Origin: Pseudomonas parafulva
GTDB lineage: Bacteria > Pseudomonadota > Gammaproteobacteria > Pseudomonadales > Pseudomonadaceae
Assembly: GCF_000800255.1 (NCBI RefSeq)
Contig: NZ_CP009747.1
Coordinates: 186,001 to 250,000 of the forward strand
Length of the DNA stretch: 64,000 nt
Direction of reading: 5' to 3'
The notes below the pieces were generated by a model, which was not told the DNA's origin, did no database searches, and saw only the letters and a program-made list of their open reading frames with translations. A program made the translations under genes and the position numbers. Positions 35,482 through 45,405 of the stretch are shown here, piece after piece (positions within the stretch are counted from its first letter, which is position 1; every line of letters begins with the position of its first letter).

Positions 35482-36650
35482 TTGTTACGCTGCCTATTCG
35501 GCAGTTGATGAGTTGAAGCTACGGCTTGCTGATTATGAGTCTTTCTGAGCTGCGTATGCGGCAGTGAAGGCTTGTACGTCTTTGGCCCCGCGTTTGACGG
35601 CTTTCTGAGTTGTCGGGTCAGCAGTGAACAGGTGCCTCAAGCCTATCGGCTGCTACCGTCGTTTCTGAACTGGCTCATGGCAGGGAACTTTAGAACGGCG
35701 GTGGACTTGAGGCTGGATAATTTCTGGGCTGCCTACAAGGCAGTGAACAGGCCCTGGCCCGGAGAGACACCACTCTTCTGTTTCTGAGCTGCCTAAACGG
35801 CAGTGAACGTCTACTACGACGGCCGGCGGTGCCGCATTGATTTTCTGAGCTGCCTACACGGCAGTGAACAACGCGGAATCGGCAGTACGCCTGCGCTACA
35901 ATTTCTGAGCTGCCTACACGGCAGTGAACAACCGGCGCGCTCGGCTCTGCTCTGGCGGATATTTCTGAGCTGCCTACACGGCAGTGAACGTTCCCACTCG
36001 CGGACCCTGTCGACTTCCTCGTTTCTGAGCTGCCTACACGGCAGTGAACAGCGTGAAGGGCTGGGTGGTCTGACCGACGTATTTCTGAGCTGCCTACACG
36101 GCAGTGAACCTCGTGTTCTCAATCTACCGGGGCGAAGTGACTTTCTGAGCTGCCTACACGGCAGTGAACAGTTCAGCGTTGCTACCCGGGCCGATCGTCC
36201 TTTTCTGAGCTGCCTACACGGCAGTGAACATGTCGGCTACCTCATCCGGTGTCATGAACATTTTCTGAGCTGCCTACACGGCAGTGAACCAGCTCGGTTA
36301 TTTCAGCCTCGGTGTGGGCTTTTTCTGAGCTGCCTACACGGCAGTGAACCTGCACTTTTGCAATGTCGGCATCGTGCTCCATTTCTGAACTGCCTACACG
36401 GCAGTGAACACGCGCCGGTGCACCAGGTGCAGTCCGATATTTTTCTGAGCTGCCTACACGGCAGTGAACAGCCTGTTCGATCACCTGCTGGAGTCCAACG
36501 CTTTCTGAGCTGCCTACACGGCAGTGAACAGGTGGTGGTCGGGTACGCGAAACGCCCCATCTTTCTGAGCTGCCTACACGGCAGTGAACGTGAGAGCTGG
36601 CGCTCGCTGCCGGCCTGCAGCTTTTCTGAGCTGCCTACACGGCAGTGAAC
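35482..36650 (-). CRISPR. Type I-F CRISPR array 1 (20 repeats, distal five degenerate)
   Basis: 28-bp repeats on a 60-bp period. On the minus strand the repeat opens GTTCACTGCC, has the Cas6f hairpin CTGCC-GTGTA-GGCAG and ends AGAAA. Repeat starts on the plus strand are 35482, 35542, 35602, 35662, 35721, 35781, 35842, then every 60 bp to 36562, and 36623. The last 15 are almost perfect; one has a T-to-A type change (36382). The first five decay progressively towards 35482, and the first matches in only about 20 of 28 positions. Spacers are 31-33 nt. The leader is to the right, so new spacers enter at 36650. Confidence 0.97.
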
Positions 36651-36780
36651 TAGAGCAATTTGCATCTAACACCCTGAATCAACTAAACAAATCACCCTCT
36701 GAAACCAATCACCCCAATTTTATCGATCCTCCGTAACCCCTTGATTTTCAAACCCTCTATCGCCCACGCGAAAAAAAGGG
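36651..36780 (-). promoter_or_regulatory. Leader of CRISPR array 1 with IHF-type site
   Basis: AT-rich 130-bp segment between csy4 and the first repeat, read on the minus strand. It contains a perfect match to WATCAANNNNTTR (minus-strand AATCAAGGGGTTA, bases 36734-36746) 83 bp from the repeat. A GGTTTCAGA block lies at 36698-36706. Both are shared with leader 2. Confidence 0.75.
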
Positions 36781-37344
36781 TCAGAACCAAGGCACCGTCG
36801 CCTGGCTACTCAACCCGTACCCGCCAAACGTCCCCTCCCGCGCGCAATCCAGCAAAGGCCCATGCTGAACAAACAAGCGGAACATCTCCCCCGACGTCTT
36901 GCTACGTAGCTGCGCATACGGAAGGTTGCACGTCTTGCCACGGCTCTCCGGAATCCGCTGGCGGGCCTCTTCTTCGCTGATGCCGTGCCGCTTGATCAGC
37001 CGGCGACGCAGTCGCTCCGGATTACTGTCGACCTGCACGCGGCTGACACAGCGGTACTGCACGGCGCTGGGAACTGCATCGGGACCGGTACACCGAACAT
37101 GATCGCGCATGCCACTCAGCCAGTCGGTGCGCTGCAGGCTGCCGAGCGCCTGCTCGCTGCCATGCACGCGCAGGCGGGCGCCCAGCGTGAGCGGGCGCTG
37201 GCTGACATCGGGGAAGCTGATGCCGATGTCATCGCGCCTCAAGTCATGCAGGGCCCGGTGAAACTTGGCCAGCAGCGCGTTCATGAGCAGGGGTTGGCTG
37301 AACTCCGGATCTGGCAGCAACGCCAGTTCAAGATAGTGATCCAT
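36781..37344 (-). CDS. cas6f: Cas6f/Csy4 CRISPR RNA endonuclease
   Basis: A 187-aa RNase that cuts pre-crRNA after the repeat hairpin and stays bound to the crRNA 3' handle. The N terminus MDHYLELALLPDPEF and C terminus VPWF match P. aeruginosa Csy4. The catalytic His is at residue 29 (AKFHRAL), the conserved SRVQ pair follows near residue 101, and the LRSKTSG segment carries the Ser region. RLFVQHGPL holds the Phe that contacts the hairpin. Last gene of the csy operon, 3 bases after csy3. Confidence 0.97.
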   Translation of the reverse strand: MDHYLELALLPDPEFSQPLLMNALLAKFHRALHDLRRDDIGISFPDVSQRPLTLGARLRVHGSEQALGSLQRTDWLSGMRDHVRCTGPDAVPSAVQYRCVSRVQVDSNPERLRRRLIKRHGISEEEARQRIPESRGKTCNLPYAQLRSKTSGEMFRLFVQHGPLLDCAREGTFGGYGLSSQATVPWF

Positions 37345-37347
37345 GAC

Positions 37348-38373
37348 TCAACCCGCCTCGCCGAAGACACCGCCGCGAATCAATGTAGCGATGACGAAGT
37401 GCTGTTGCTCCAGTGGGGGCACCTTGTCTTTGAGCACCCAGGCATCGAGCAGCGAGTAGAAATCGTCTTTGCTCTTGTTCCGAGGCTGGCGATAGGCTTT
37501 GCCTTGAGTGGTGACTGATCCATAGGGCTCGACGGCGATAGGGCCGTTGACATCGGCCTCTTCGTACCAGGTGTCGATGCTGCGCAGCGCATTGCCCACC
37601 TTTTGCGAGTGCAGCCCTGCAATACCGCTGACGGTATACAGCGTCTTGCTCTTGTCGCCCCGACCACGATCCATGATCAGTTCTTGCGAGGGGAAGACTT
37701 CCTGGCCGGCGCCAACTCGCGCATAGGCAGTGATGCGCAAAAGAACAGGCTGCTCGCCCAGCAGCCCGCTATTGATAAGCCGCGCCAGATCTTGCAATGC
37801 CGCCGCGTTTTCCCCTTCGCTGTCGAAGTGGCGCAAAGAAATGCTCAGGGCATCGAAGTTCCAGGTTTGCTGGGCCTGACCTTCGACCAGTTGCTCGACA
37901 CGGACCTCGATTTGTTCGGCACCCACGCGATTGCGCCAGAGAAAGCGGGCATTGGCCAGGTTGCAGGCATAGCGATAAGCCAGTTCGTTGAAGCTGTTCT
38001 GCTGGACATAACTGTGCACCGTCGCCTGCAGCTTCTTTCGATAGTCAGCGCCGTTGCAGGCCGACGGCTGGCCCACCTGGCCCAGGACGCGCAGGGTGAA
38101 GGTGACTTTGAGCGTATCGGCGTCATGCGGCAGTGTCGCAACATCGATGGTCTGCAGATTCGGCTTCTGAACTTCCGCGTCCAGTTTGGCCGGGTCCGGG
38201 TCTTTGGTTTTCATGCGGTTGGAAATGGTGCCACGCACCGATTTTTCACGTACCTGAATGGGTGTCCACTCATCGCGATTACGCCAGTCACCGGCGTGGA
38301 ACAGCGCGTCCGAAGGGTCGAGTTTTCGCTCGAAGGCCAGAACCGATGCAGTCTTAAGAGTCTCGGTAGTCAT
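37348..38373 (-). CDS. csy3: Cas7f/Csy3 backbone subunit of the type I-F Cascade
   Basis: A 341-aa RAMP protein, present in six copies along the crRNA of the Csy surveillance complex. The start ([21 protein letters not shown]) and the region [15 protein letters not shown] match the Csy3 family. ATG 38373 is preferred over TTG 38379 because AAGGA lies 7 bases upstream. It lies between csy2 (33-base gap) and csy4. Confidence 0.96.
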   Translation of the reverse strand: MTTETLKTASVLAFERKLDPSDALFHAGDWRNRDEWTPIQVREKSVRGTISNRMKTKDPDPAKLDAEVQKPNLQTIDVATLPHDADTLKVTFTLRVLGQVGQPSACNGADYRKKLQATVHSYVQQNSFNELAYRYACNLANARFLWRNRVGAEQIEVRVEQLVEGQAQQTWNFDALSISLRHFDSEGENAAALQDLARLINSGLLGEQPVLLRITAYARVGAGQEVFPSQELIMDRGRGDKSKTLYTVSGIAGLHSQKVGNALRSIDTWYEEADVNGPIAVEPYGSVTTQGKAYRQPRNKSKDDFYSLLDAWVLKDKVPPLEQQHFVIATLIRGGVFGEAG

Positions 38374-38406
38374 TTGCAAATCCTTATGTAATGAGCGGGC
38401 AGCGGT

Positions 38407-39384
38407 TTAGTCGAAGTTGGGTTCGGTATCAGGTTGGTAATCGTTGTGGCAGCGGTAAACGCCGTCATGCGCATCGGTGCTTGGATACCAGAGCAACTGC
38501 TCCACGCTTTCCAAGCGATGAGGGCTGATCCATTCGCCAATGCTGTAGAGGCTTTCCACCAAGCGCACTGGCGTCTCATAGTCGCGGCTGTTGGCGACCG
38601 AACCTGCGGGCAAGAGCGGCGTCAGCGCGCCATAACCCACAGGGATAGGCACTACCCAGCCCAGCCCTTGGCGATCACTGCGCCACTCTGCTTTGCCTAG
38701 ACTGTCGGGTTGATCGGGGGACCAGTTGATTCTCGACAGCGATAACCACGCATCGAGTTGCGTACTGTTAGAGGCAAAACGGCGCAGGTCTTCATACCGT
38801 TGCTGCAGCAGATCCGTACGCTCGACCAGCGCGAAGCCGGGCAACCAGTTCGGCACGGTGGCGGCGAAGGTATCCATTCGAGCGTCTGCGTCTGTGGCGA
38901 TCGGCATGAAATAAGGGCGGTGACGCGGGCCTTGCTGCTCTGCAGGTATCAGGCTGCCGCCAGCCACACGCAGGGGCTGCAGCATTTCAAGAAGCTGTAC
39001 GGCCAACTGTGGGCGCCGGCTGGGATCGTCGAGCGCCTGGCCGCTGACGCCCAGCAACAGGGTTAGCCCGAGATGGATGCGGCCTTCTTCGACGATTGGC
39101 GAGGGATTGCCGCTGCGGTCGTTTGGGTTGCGGGTCAGGTGCAGGGTCTTGACGTAGCGATCCGAGGTGGCTTGTTCCTCGTGCTCATGAACGACTGCAC
39201 CTACTGCGCGGAACTGCAATTGGACTCCGCCTGCTCTGGCTTTGCGCTCCAGCGCCCACATCAGCCCAATGAAGGCGGTCATGGAGGGGAAACCGTGGGT
39301 CAAGGGACTGGAAAGCGCGTTTGCGTTCTGAATGCGCAGATGGGGCAGAACCAGTACGGCGTCGAATTGTGGGCACTCAGCCAT
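38407..39384 (-). CDS. csy2: Cas5f/Csy2 subunit of the type I-F Cascade
   Basis: A 325-aa RAMP protein that caps the 5' handle of the crRNA with Csy1. Recognisable parts are LPHLRIQNANALSSPLTHGFPS near the N terminus (residues about 13-34) and HEHEEQ; family length is normal. The ATG lies 8 bases inside the end of csy1, implying coupled translation. Confidence 0.93.
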   Translation of the reverse strand: MAECPQFDAVLVLPHLRIQNANALSSPLTHGFPSMTAFIGLMWALERKARAGGVQLQFRAVGAVVHEHEEQATSDRYVKTLHLTRNPNDRSGNPSPIVEEGRIHLGLTLLLGVSGQALDDPSRRPQLAVQLLEMLQPLRVAGGSLIPAEQQGPRHRPYFMPIATDADARMDTFAATVPNWLPGFALVERTDLLQQRYEDLRRFASNSTQLDAWLSLSRINWSPDQPDSLGKAEWRSDRQGLGWVVPIPVGYGALTPLLPAGSVANSRDYETPVRLVESLYSIGEWISPHRLESVEQLLWYPSTDAHDGVYRCHNDYQPDTEPNFD

Positions 39385-40702
39385 GGCTCACCTCCCGCGT
39401 GCTGACAGCGAAGCCCAAGGTATGCGCCAGCGCTTTACGCGCCCACTGCATGTGCTCTGCATCGCTGACGGCGAAGCCTTTGCGCGACAGCATCGCGTTG
39501 AGCCACAGCGCGAAGTGCTTGGCGACTTCTTCAGGCCACTGTTGGCGCTCAGCGGCCTGTTGAAATGCCCCGTCCATGTCTTCGTATCCTTCTCGAATGG
39601 CCATCTCGGCGCGGCCAGGGTCAAGCCAGAGTTGTTCGCACAGTGGGAGTTGGCAGTCCGGGTCGCGGGTCCAGCCGGCGGGGAACTGGGTGCGGATGCT
39701 CACGCCGAACGCGGTCAGGGCTAGACCTAAAGCACGCTCGATGCGCTCGCGCCTCTTGCGGGTGGCGAAGGTGGGGTCCGGCGCTTGCTCGAAATACTGA
39801 TAAAGCGCGTTGAGCTGGCGTTGCACGCCGTCGAATCGCTGGAACCGCTTGAAGGATGAATCGAGTAGGAGCAGCGGCTTGCTGGGTTGGCGTTGCCAAG
39901 CGGGTGGGAGGGAGGACAGAAGGTAGTTCACGCCACCGCGCTCACTGTTGAGTTGGCTGATGTTTTGCGGCTTGGTCCCTCCCAGTTTGCGTACCAGCAG
40001 GCCACGGTACTCACGGTAGCCGTTAGGGTGCGCGCGGCCGCCGCGCCAAGCGAGTCGAGCTTCTTTATTGGCTTCACCGAATCTCGCGTCATTGACCTCA
40101 AGGTGAACGGCGTGGACCAAGCTGCTGGAAAATAGCGGCTCCAATAGATGAAAGGCTTCGGTGCGTGCCGGATCACCGTCCACGCACCAATACAGCTGCT
40201 TGGCTCGCTCGTGTGAGGTAACCGTTTCGTCCTGACGTATCAGGCCTTTGAACGCGGTTGCCCAGGTTGAAGCGCGTTCAGGCTGTGGAGACAGTGCTGC
40301 GAGCAAGTCCGCGTCGTCGTCTTGCAGCCAGTCGAGTAGCGAGCGGTTATCCACCTGCAGCTTCAAGAACTTGTAGACGTCCAACGCCGCTGCATTGCCG
40401 ACGATATCGATGGCGAAGTCGGCACCCAGCGAGTGGCTGCCTATTTCATCTCGGCCCGGGAGTGATGTGGGGTCGATGTACAGGCTGCTGCCGCGAGCGT
40501 CAGGGTGGGTGGCCTTGAGCACATGAGTCACGGCCTGGATCTGGGATACTCGACGGGCGGCGTCAGCGAGCCAGGTTGAGTAGTCGTATTTGGCGGCGGT
40601 GACGGGGTCGTCCTTGCCATTGAGCTTGGTGTCACGTCGCTCTGTTATAAAACGCTCAATGGCTATTTGAAACCGCTGTGATCGAGTGAGTCTATCTTCC
40701 AT
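39377..40702 (-). CDS. csy1: Cas8f/Csy1 large subunit of the type I-F Cascade
   Basis: A 441-aa PAM-recognising large subunit. The ORF opens the csy1-2-3-4 transcription unit. Family features visible are the N-terminal helical segment (IERFITERRDTKL), a QNISQLNSERGGVNYLLSSLPP stretch and the C-terminal helical bundle. Length fits P. aeruginosa Csy1. The 90-bp gap to cas2-3 may hold its own promoter. Confidence 0.93.
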   Translation of the reverse strand: MEDRLTRSQRFQIAIERFITERRDTKLNGKDDPVTAAKYDYSTWLADAARRVSQIQAVTHVLKATHPDARGSSLYIDPTSLPGRDEIGSHSLGADFAIDIVGNAAALDVYKFLKLQVDNRSLLDWLQDDDADLLAALSPQPERASTWATAFKGLIRQDETVTSHERAKQLYWCVDGDPARTEAFHLLEPLFSSSLVHAVHLEVNDARFGEANKEARLAWRGGRAHPNGYREYRGLLVRKLGGTKPQNISQLNSERGGVNYLLSSLPPAWQRQPSKPLLLLDSSFKRFQRFDGVQRQLNALYQYFEQAPDPTFATRKRRERIERALGLALTAFGVSIRTQFPAGWTRDPDCQLPLCEQLWLDPGRAEMAIREGYEDMDGAFQQAAERQQWPEEVAKHFALWLNAMLSRKGFAVSDAEHMQWARKALAHTLGFAVSTREVSHG

Positions 40703-40740
40703 AAGTAACTCTGATTCAACGTGTAGGGTGGGTATTTATC

Positions 40741-40759
40741 GGCCCGAAAATCACGGGCC
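40741..40759. other. Hairpin in the cas2-3/csy1 gap
   Basis: GGCCCG (40741-40746) pairs with CGGGCC (40754-40759) over a 7-nt loop, with no U-tract. It may attenuate or process the transcript between the adaptation and interference genes. Confidence 0.35.
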
Positions 40760-40792
40760 AGAAACATAAGCTACTGCCCGAAGAGCACAACG

Positions 40793-43700
40793 TTATTGAT
40801 CACTGCCCCTCCTTTTCTTCGCGAATCCTAAAACCGGGTGGTATCTCCAGCCGATGTCACTGTTGGGCACGTTTACCGGGGTAAAGCGCCGGGCGCACTC
40901 CATGATGTCGATATCTTGTGCCACGGCGAGCGCTTGCAATTGCTCCTTGAGGTCAACGACGCCCCAAGGACAAATCCCAGGCCCCATCACCGTCTCCAGC
41001 TCCACTCGCTCCAGTTTCATTTCGCTCGGCAGATACTCAGGCGGTTGGCGTTTATTGGGCTGGTGCAGGCAATGCAGGCGCGGTGGGGCATCTTCGTCTT
41101 CCATGAGAAACAGCAGGTCGATCGTCGGCTGAGTCTGGTGACGAAAAGGTTGATGCTGCGGCAGCGCCCACGTCAGTGCAGCCTGGGGATACTGCCAAGC
41201 GCACGCGGCGTCCAACTGCGGTTTGTCGCTGCTGGGCAGCATCAGGTTCATCAGGCGGCAATGTTCCAGGTCCACCAGATTAGCTTTGGCGTTCAGCGCG
41301 CTCGCTGGGCGTGGTTTGATCCGTGGACGGGCGTTGAAGGGAATGAGGTCTTCTTCGAGCAGCAGGCGTTCGAGGTTGTGACTGTCGAGGCGCAAAGGAT
41401 GGCGGTGATCCCGCGTGTTCTGCTCGAACCCAGGAAATACAAAGGCCGCTTCATTGCGCGTGTCTTTGTCCAGCTTGTTTTCGAAATGCTTGAGGTTGGT
41501 GCTGAACACCAGGAGGTTCGGCGTTTGGCATGGCTGCTGACGGTGACGCTGGATACGACCCGCCAATTGGATCAGCGAACGCACCGAAGACGGCTCGACA
41601 ATCGCCCAGTCGTAATCGTGATCGCGTCCCACCTCCGTGACAGGAGAGCCCAACACGACGAACAGGTGATCCTGCTCGGGATAAGCATCCAGCGCCTGCC
41701 GGATCTCTGGCAGGTCATACACCGCCTCTGGCTGCTTGCGGTTAAGGCAACGGTCGAGTCGGGACTCGATGGCGGAGCGTTGGATCATCGGGAAGCGCGA
41801 GTGGTACACGCACAAGTGAATACGCTGCCCTGTCATAGCGCCTTGTTTGAACAGCGCCAATGCAACATCGAACAGGGGCTCGATGTTGGCCATGCGCACC
41901 AGGCCGAAGCTGACCCGTTTGCCGCTGCGTGTGCAGGTCTGAGCATGGCGCTCATGGGCGCAGTGCATGGCGTGCCTCAACTGCTCGGCGAAGTCGTCCC
42001 GTACTTGCGCTTTCGAGAGAGGGCGGTCCATCTTCCATGGCCAGAGTTCGACGATCCTCAGAGGTGTCGCGCTGTTGCGATCCAAGACAGCGACCCGTTG
42101 TTCAACGAAGCATGCGTGAGCGGCCTCGAATGCTTCTGCGCTCTTGCAATGTTCTGCCGTTGTGGTGAATTCATCGACCCACAGACAAGGGATCTGCAGT
42201 GCCTCGACCTGATCGTGCACAGGTTCGCCGCGATTGCGCCGATAGTGCTGACGGCCTGCTCGGTACGCGTGAAACATGCCCATGACCAGCGCCGGGGGCA
42301 GGGTGGCCGAGGACAACAGTACGCGGGTGCCCAACAGGCCCGCCCAATGCACGAGCCGCGTCAGGGCCGGCAAGTCGCCGAGATCGAAGTCATCGAGTTC
42401 GTCCAGCACCAGATCGCCGCTCATCATTCTCAACATCGGCGCAATCTGTCGTCCGGCTCGTTGCGCTTCTGTGGCGGGCATCAGGTGGTCGATGGTGCAG
42501 ACCAGCAAGGGTGCTGCGAGCATGGCGCGAATCGGCTGTTCGCTCATCGCTTTGCCCAAAAGACCATGCTCTTCGGTTTGGCCTTCGTAGAAGACGTGGC
42601 TGTCCTCGTCGATCAAGCTTTGGATCGATGCCGATCCCCGGGCTTCGTGCTGCGCTTCGAAATACGCCTGCAGCAATCCCGAATCCGAACCCCCAACGCG
42701 GATGGCCAATTCGTGTTCGCCCAGGTGCAGGTCGTTGCGATAGCTTTCGCCCGTCTGCCGCGTGAGTGTGCGCAGCCCGAGGGCGAAGGTGCCGCGCAAG
42801 CCCTGTTGCGGATCGGCGAGCGCATTCATGATGCGCGCGTTGGCCAAGGTCTTGCCGCAACCGGTCGACGCCATGTTGACGATGAAGGCGCCGTGCTCTG
42901 CGCCGGCTGCGCGCAGGCTGCCGGCGATGTCGGCCGCTGTGTCCTGCCAACGAAAGCGCGGGTCGCCACTGCGTTTGCGCAATCCTTTGTGTTGCGCGAG
43001 CCGGGGCAGATGGCGTTCGAAACGGGGCAGGGCATGGACGATGCTTGCCGACATGTGCTCGACGCCAATCAGGTGTTCGTCCAAAGGCTGCTTCGGATCG
43101 CCTTTGTCGTCGGTGTTGGCGTACAGCGCGGTGGTGCCGTCGCCCCGAACGCGTCGGGTATCGGTGGGGCTCAAGCCAGAATAATGATGGTCAGCCAACA
43201 TCAGGCTCAAGCGCGCCAGGTGCATGACATAGGGGTTGCCCAGCCAGTCGCCCTTACCCGGTTTGTTTCGCAGCGCGAGTAACCGTGTCGCCAGTTTCGC
43301 AGCCCTGGCGCGCCACTTTTTCTCTGTAACAGGCAGGCCGTGATCGAAGCGCCAATAGCTGCTTGGATCATCCTCGCTTTGCTCTGGAGGCACTTCGTTC
43401 CAGCGATGGCTGATGCTCTCCAGCAGGTGCTGCAGCGCATTGCGGGTCAAGTCGGGGGTCGGGCTGCCAAAACGTCTGTCCCCGCCCGTTCTCTCGTCCT
43501 GGAAATTGGGTACTACCGGCAGTCGATGATGGCTGACCACTAGCCAGCCAATCGCTGCCGCCAGGGGCGGCAGGGATCGAAACGGTAACGCTGCCTGTGG
43601 GGCCAGATCATCACGCGTCAATCGGTCTACTGCCAGCCAGCGCGCGTCATCATCAGCGCTTGGGTGCGCCAGGCGCTCTAGCCACGCCGCGTCATCGTCG

Positions 43701-44185
43701 TCTCCGACGAAGGCTTGAAAGAGCCGTAGGGAAATCCACTCATGACGGTAGAGGTTGCGTGTTTTCGAGGGCTTTGCCAGTCGTTTCTGAAACGCTGCGC
43801 AGGCTTTGCCCAGGTCGTGCAGCAATGCGGCCATGCGTGCCAGCAGTTGGATGTCTTCGGCGGTGTGCCAATCGTTCTCGTCCTGCTGGCGCAGGACGTT
43901 GCGGCGAGTGCTGTGGGTGGGAACGCTGCCCTGCGCATTGAAGCGACTGGCATCGCCGACGATCCACAGCAGTTCGCTGTGGTCCAGGCCGCGTATCCAA
44001 TGACAGGCGATGGCGCTGTTGCGCCGGGCGGTCTTTCGCAGCAGGCGTCGCAAAGTATCCAGGCCTGACTGAGTGATCGAAGTCTGCCAGGTCTTGTCGC
44101 CACGCCGCTCGGCAAACTGATCGAGGATGCGCCGCGTCTCTGTCAGTGCCCGTTTGTCGCATTGTGAAATCAGGAGGATGTTCAC
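40793..44185 (-). CDS. cas3: Cas2-Cas3 fusion helicase-nuclease, type I-F
   Basis: A 1,130-aa fusion diagnostic for type I-F. The Cas2-like domain spans residues 1 to about 95 (MNILLISQCDKRALTETRRIL). The HD nuclease motif lies at H123-D124 (ALLHDLGKACAAF). The superfamily-2 helicase has a P-loop TGCGKTLAN at about 441-449 and a Walker B LDELDDFD near 590. Helicase motif VI is represented by IQLAGRIQRHRQ. Cas1-Cas2/3 integrates spacers, and the same protein degrades targets recruited by Csy. The GTG start overlaps the cas1 stop by 4 bases. Confidence 0.97.
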   Translation of the reverse strand: MNILLISQCDKRALTETRRILDQFAERRGDKTWQTSITQSGLDTLRRLLRKTARRNSAIACHWIRGLDHSELLWIVGDASRFNAQGSVPTHSTRRNVLRQQDENDWHTAEDIQLLARMAALLHDLGKACAAFQKRLAKPSKTRNLYRHEWISLRLFQAFVGDDDDAAWLERLAHPSADDDARWLAVDRLTRDDLAPQAALPFRSLPPLAAAIGWLVVSHHRLPVVPNFQDERTGGDRRFGSPTPDLTRNALQHLLESISHRWNEVPPEQSEDDPSSYWRFDHGLPVTEKKWRARAAKLATRLLALRNKPGKGDWLGNPYVMHLARLSLMLADHHYSGLSPTDTRRVRGDGTTALYANTDDKGDPKQPLDEHLIGVEHMSASIVHALPRFERHLPRLAQHKGLRKRSGDPRFRWQDTAADIAGSLRAAGAEHGAFIVNMASTGCGKTLANARIMNALADPQQGLRGTFALGLRTLTRQTGESYRNDLHLGEHELAIRVGGSDSGLLQAYFEAQHEARGSASIQSLIDEDSHVFYEGQTEEHGLLGKAMSEQPIRAMLAAPLLVCTIDHLMPATEAQRAGRQIAPMLRMMSGDLVLDELDDFDLGDLPALTRLVHWAGLLGTRVLLSSATLPPALVMGMFHAYRAGRQHYRRNRGEPVHDQVEALQIPCLWVDEFTTTAEHCKSAEAFEAAHACFVEQRVAVLDRNSATPLRIVELWPWKMDRPLSKAQVRDDFAEQLRHAMHCAHERHAQTCTRSGKRVSFGLVRMANIEPLFDVALALFKQGAMTGQRIHLCVYHSRFPMIQRSAIESRLDRCLNRKQPEAVYDLPEIRQALDAYPEQDHLFVVLGSPVTEVGRDHDYDWAIVEPSSVRSLIQLAGRIQRHRQQPCQTPNLLVFSTNLKHFENKLDKDTRNEAAFVFPGFEQNTRDHRHPLRLDSHNLERLLLEEDLIPFNARPRIKPRPASALNAKANLVDLEHCRLMNLMLPSSDKPQLDAACAWQYPQAALTWALPQHQPFRHQTQPTIDLLFLMEDEDAPPRLHCLHQPNKRQPPEYLPSEMKLERVELETVMGPGICPWGVVDLKEQLQALAVAQDIDIMECARRFTPVNVPNSDIGWRYHPVLGFAKKRRGSDQ

Positions 44186-45168
44186 GCCGCAGGCGCTCCC
44201 AGCGCTTGGGCGATGGATTTCAGGCTGTCGATCATGAAGTCGAGGGCTTCCTGGCGGGTGAGACTTTCGATGCAGGCCTGACGGAACGCCTGCTCATCAT
44301 CTCCACGCATCGCTGAGAGAAAGGCCTGGGGCAGGATCAAGCCGTCCTTGACCAGGTCCGCGACATCGAACACGAGTCCACCACGTCGTGTTTTACCGTG
44401 CAGCACGGCAAGGCCATGGGGCAAGCCCAACACCCAGGTGGCGGTGGCGCCCAGGCCGTAGGCCAGGTAGTTGCCATGATCGAGGAAACGGTTGGCAGGG
44501 TCGGTGCCGCTACCCCGCTTGGCGCGGGTGAAATCGCCATAGCCGGTGGCGGTGGCCGCGAGCTTGAACAGGCGCTTGGTCAGCCTCGCCTCTTCGGTCA
44601 GTAAATCATCGTGGTTGTGCGCTCGGTCGATGCGTGAGCGGGAGTCTGCCAGATGCTGCTGCAGGGTACTGGGGTCGAGGGTGAACCCCGCTTTGTCGAA
44701 GGCTCGACTGCCCAGCCATTGTTTCTCGAGGTAGTCGAGGCGCAGCCGCTGAAACGCTTTGGCGGCTTCGAGACGTTTGTCCCCATCGAACCAGAACGAG
44801 ACCCAGCGTTGCAGGTATTCGGTGGGCCGGTACTCGCTTTGCGGTGAAAACCAGGCGATGTCGATATCCACTTCATTGGCACTGAACAGCGGCGTGGCAC
44901 CGCTTCCGCAAAATCCAACCAGCACCCCAGCCTGAGCCAGTTCGCGCATGGCGGCTTGGGTGACTGACGTGCCGGTTCCGAGCAGCACCGTGGTGGTGTT
45001 GGCGATGGGGATGTTCCAGTAGAGCGATTGCTTGCCAGCGTCGGTGACATATTCGACCCGACCACCTTTGACCAGCACGCGGCAGTGCTGGAGGTAGTAG
45101 ATGTTCGCGCGCTTGGAGTGAAGGATGGTCTTCAGGTCTGACGAGGGTATGCCTTCCATGGTGGCCAT
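44182..45168 (-). CDS. cas1: Cas1 integrase, type I-F
   Basis: A 328-aa spacer integrase. The N-terminal beta domain is followed by a helical catalytic domain with a Glu in TEEARLTKR (about residues 192-193), His in GLPHGLAVLHGKTRRGG and Asp in LVFDVADLVKDG. Family length and motif spacing are intact. It is the first gene of the cas operon, and its promoter shares the AT-rich gap with leader 2. ATG 45168 is taken as the start; ATG 45159 is also possible. Confidence 0.96.
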   Translation of the reverse strand: MATMEGIPSSDLKTILHSKRANIYYLQHCRVLVKGGRVEYVTDAGKQSLYWNIPIANTTTVLLGTGTSVTQAAMRELAQAGVLVGFCGSGATPLFSANEVDIDIAWFSPQSEYRPTEYLQRWVSFWFDGDKRLEAAKAFQRLRLDYLEKQWLGSRAFDKAGFTLDPSTLQQHLADSRSRIDRAHNHDDLLTEEARLTKRLFKLAATATGYGDFTRAKRGSGTDPANRFLDHGNYLAYGLGATATWVLGLPHGLAVLHGKTRRGGLVFDVADLVKDGLILPQAFLSAMRGDDEQAFRQACIESLTRQEALDFMIDSLKSIAQALGAPAA

Positions 45169-45405
45169 TTGCTCGTGGGGTGAGGATCGGGATTTATACC
45201 TTATGGGAGGGATGGGATTCGAATGGTTTTTGGGGGAGGGGGGAGAGACGGGCGGTTCGTGAGGGGGATGGTTAGACCCTTTTTCTTCGGGTGTTGATTA
45301 GTTGCTTATAAATCAATGGGTTACGGCGGTCGGTTTAAAAAGGGTTTTTGAGAAGGTTTCAGATATTTTTCTTTGGTGGTAATGAGTTGGGGTATGTGGG
45401 GTCTT
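45169..45405 (+). promoter_or_regulatory. Leader of CRISPR array 2, divergent from cas1, with IHF-type site
   Basis: The 237-bp AT-rich gap between cas1 and array 2. It contains AATCAATGGGTTA (45311-45323), a perfect WATCAANNNNTTR match, 82 bp before the first repeat, and GGTTTCAGA at 45355-45363. GACCC followed by a T-run and TTCG (near 45277) also matches leader 1. Confidence 0.75.

Noticed and set aside
35803..36648. Open frames running through CRISPR arrays with a repeated FLSCLHGSE or VHCRVGSSE peptide
   Set aside because: The peptide is the translated CRISPR repeat; a 60-bp period keeps the frame open by chance.
40838..43282. 814-codon plus-strand frame opposite cas2-3
   Set aside because: It is a shadow of cas3, whose helicase and HD motifs are intact on the other strand.
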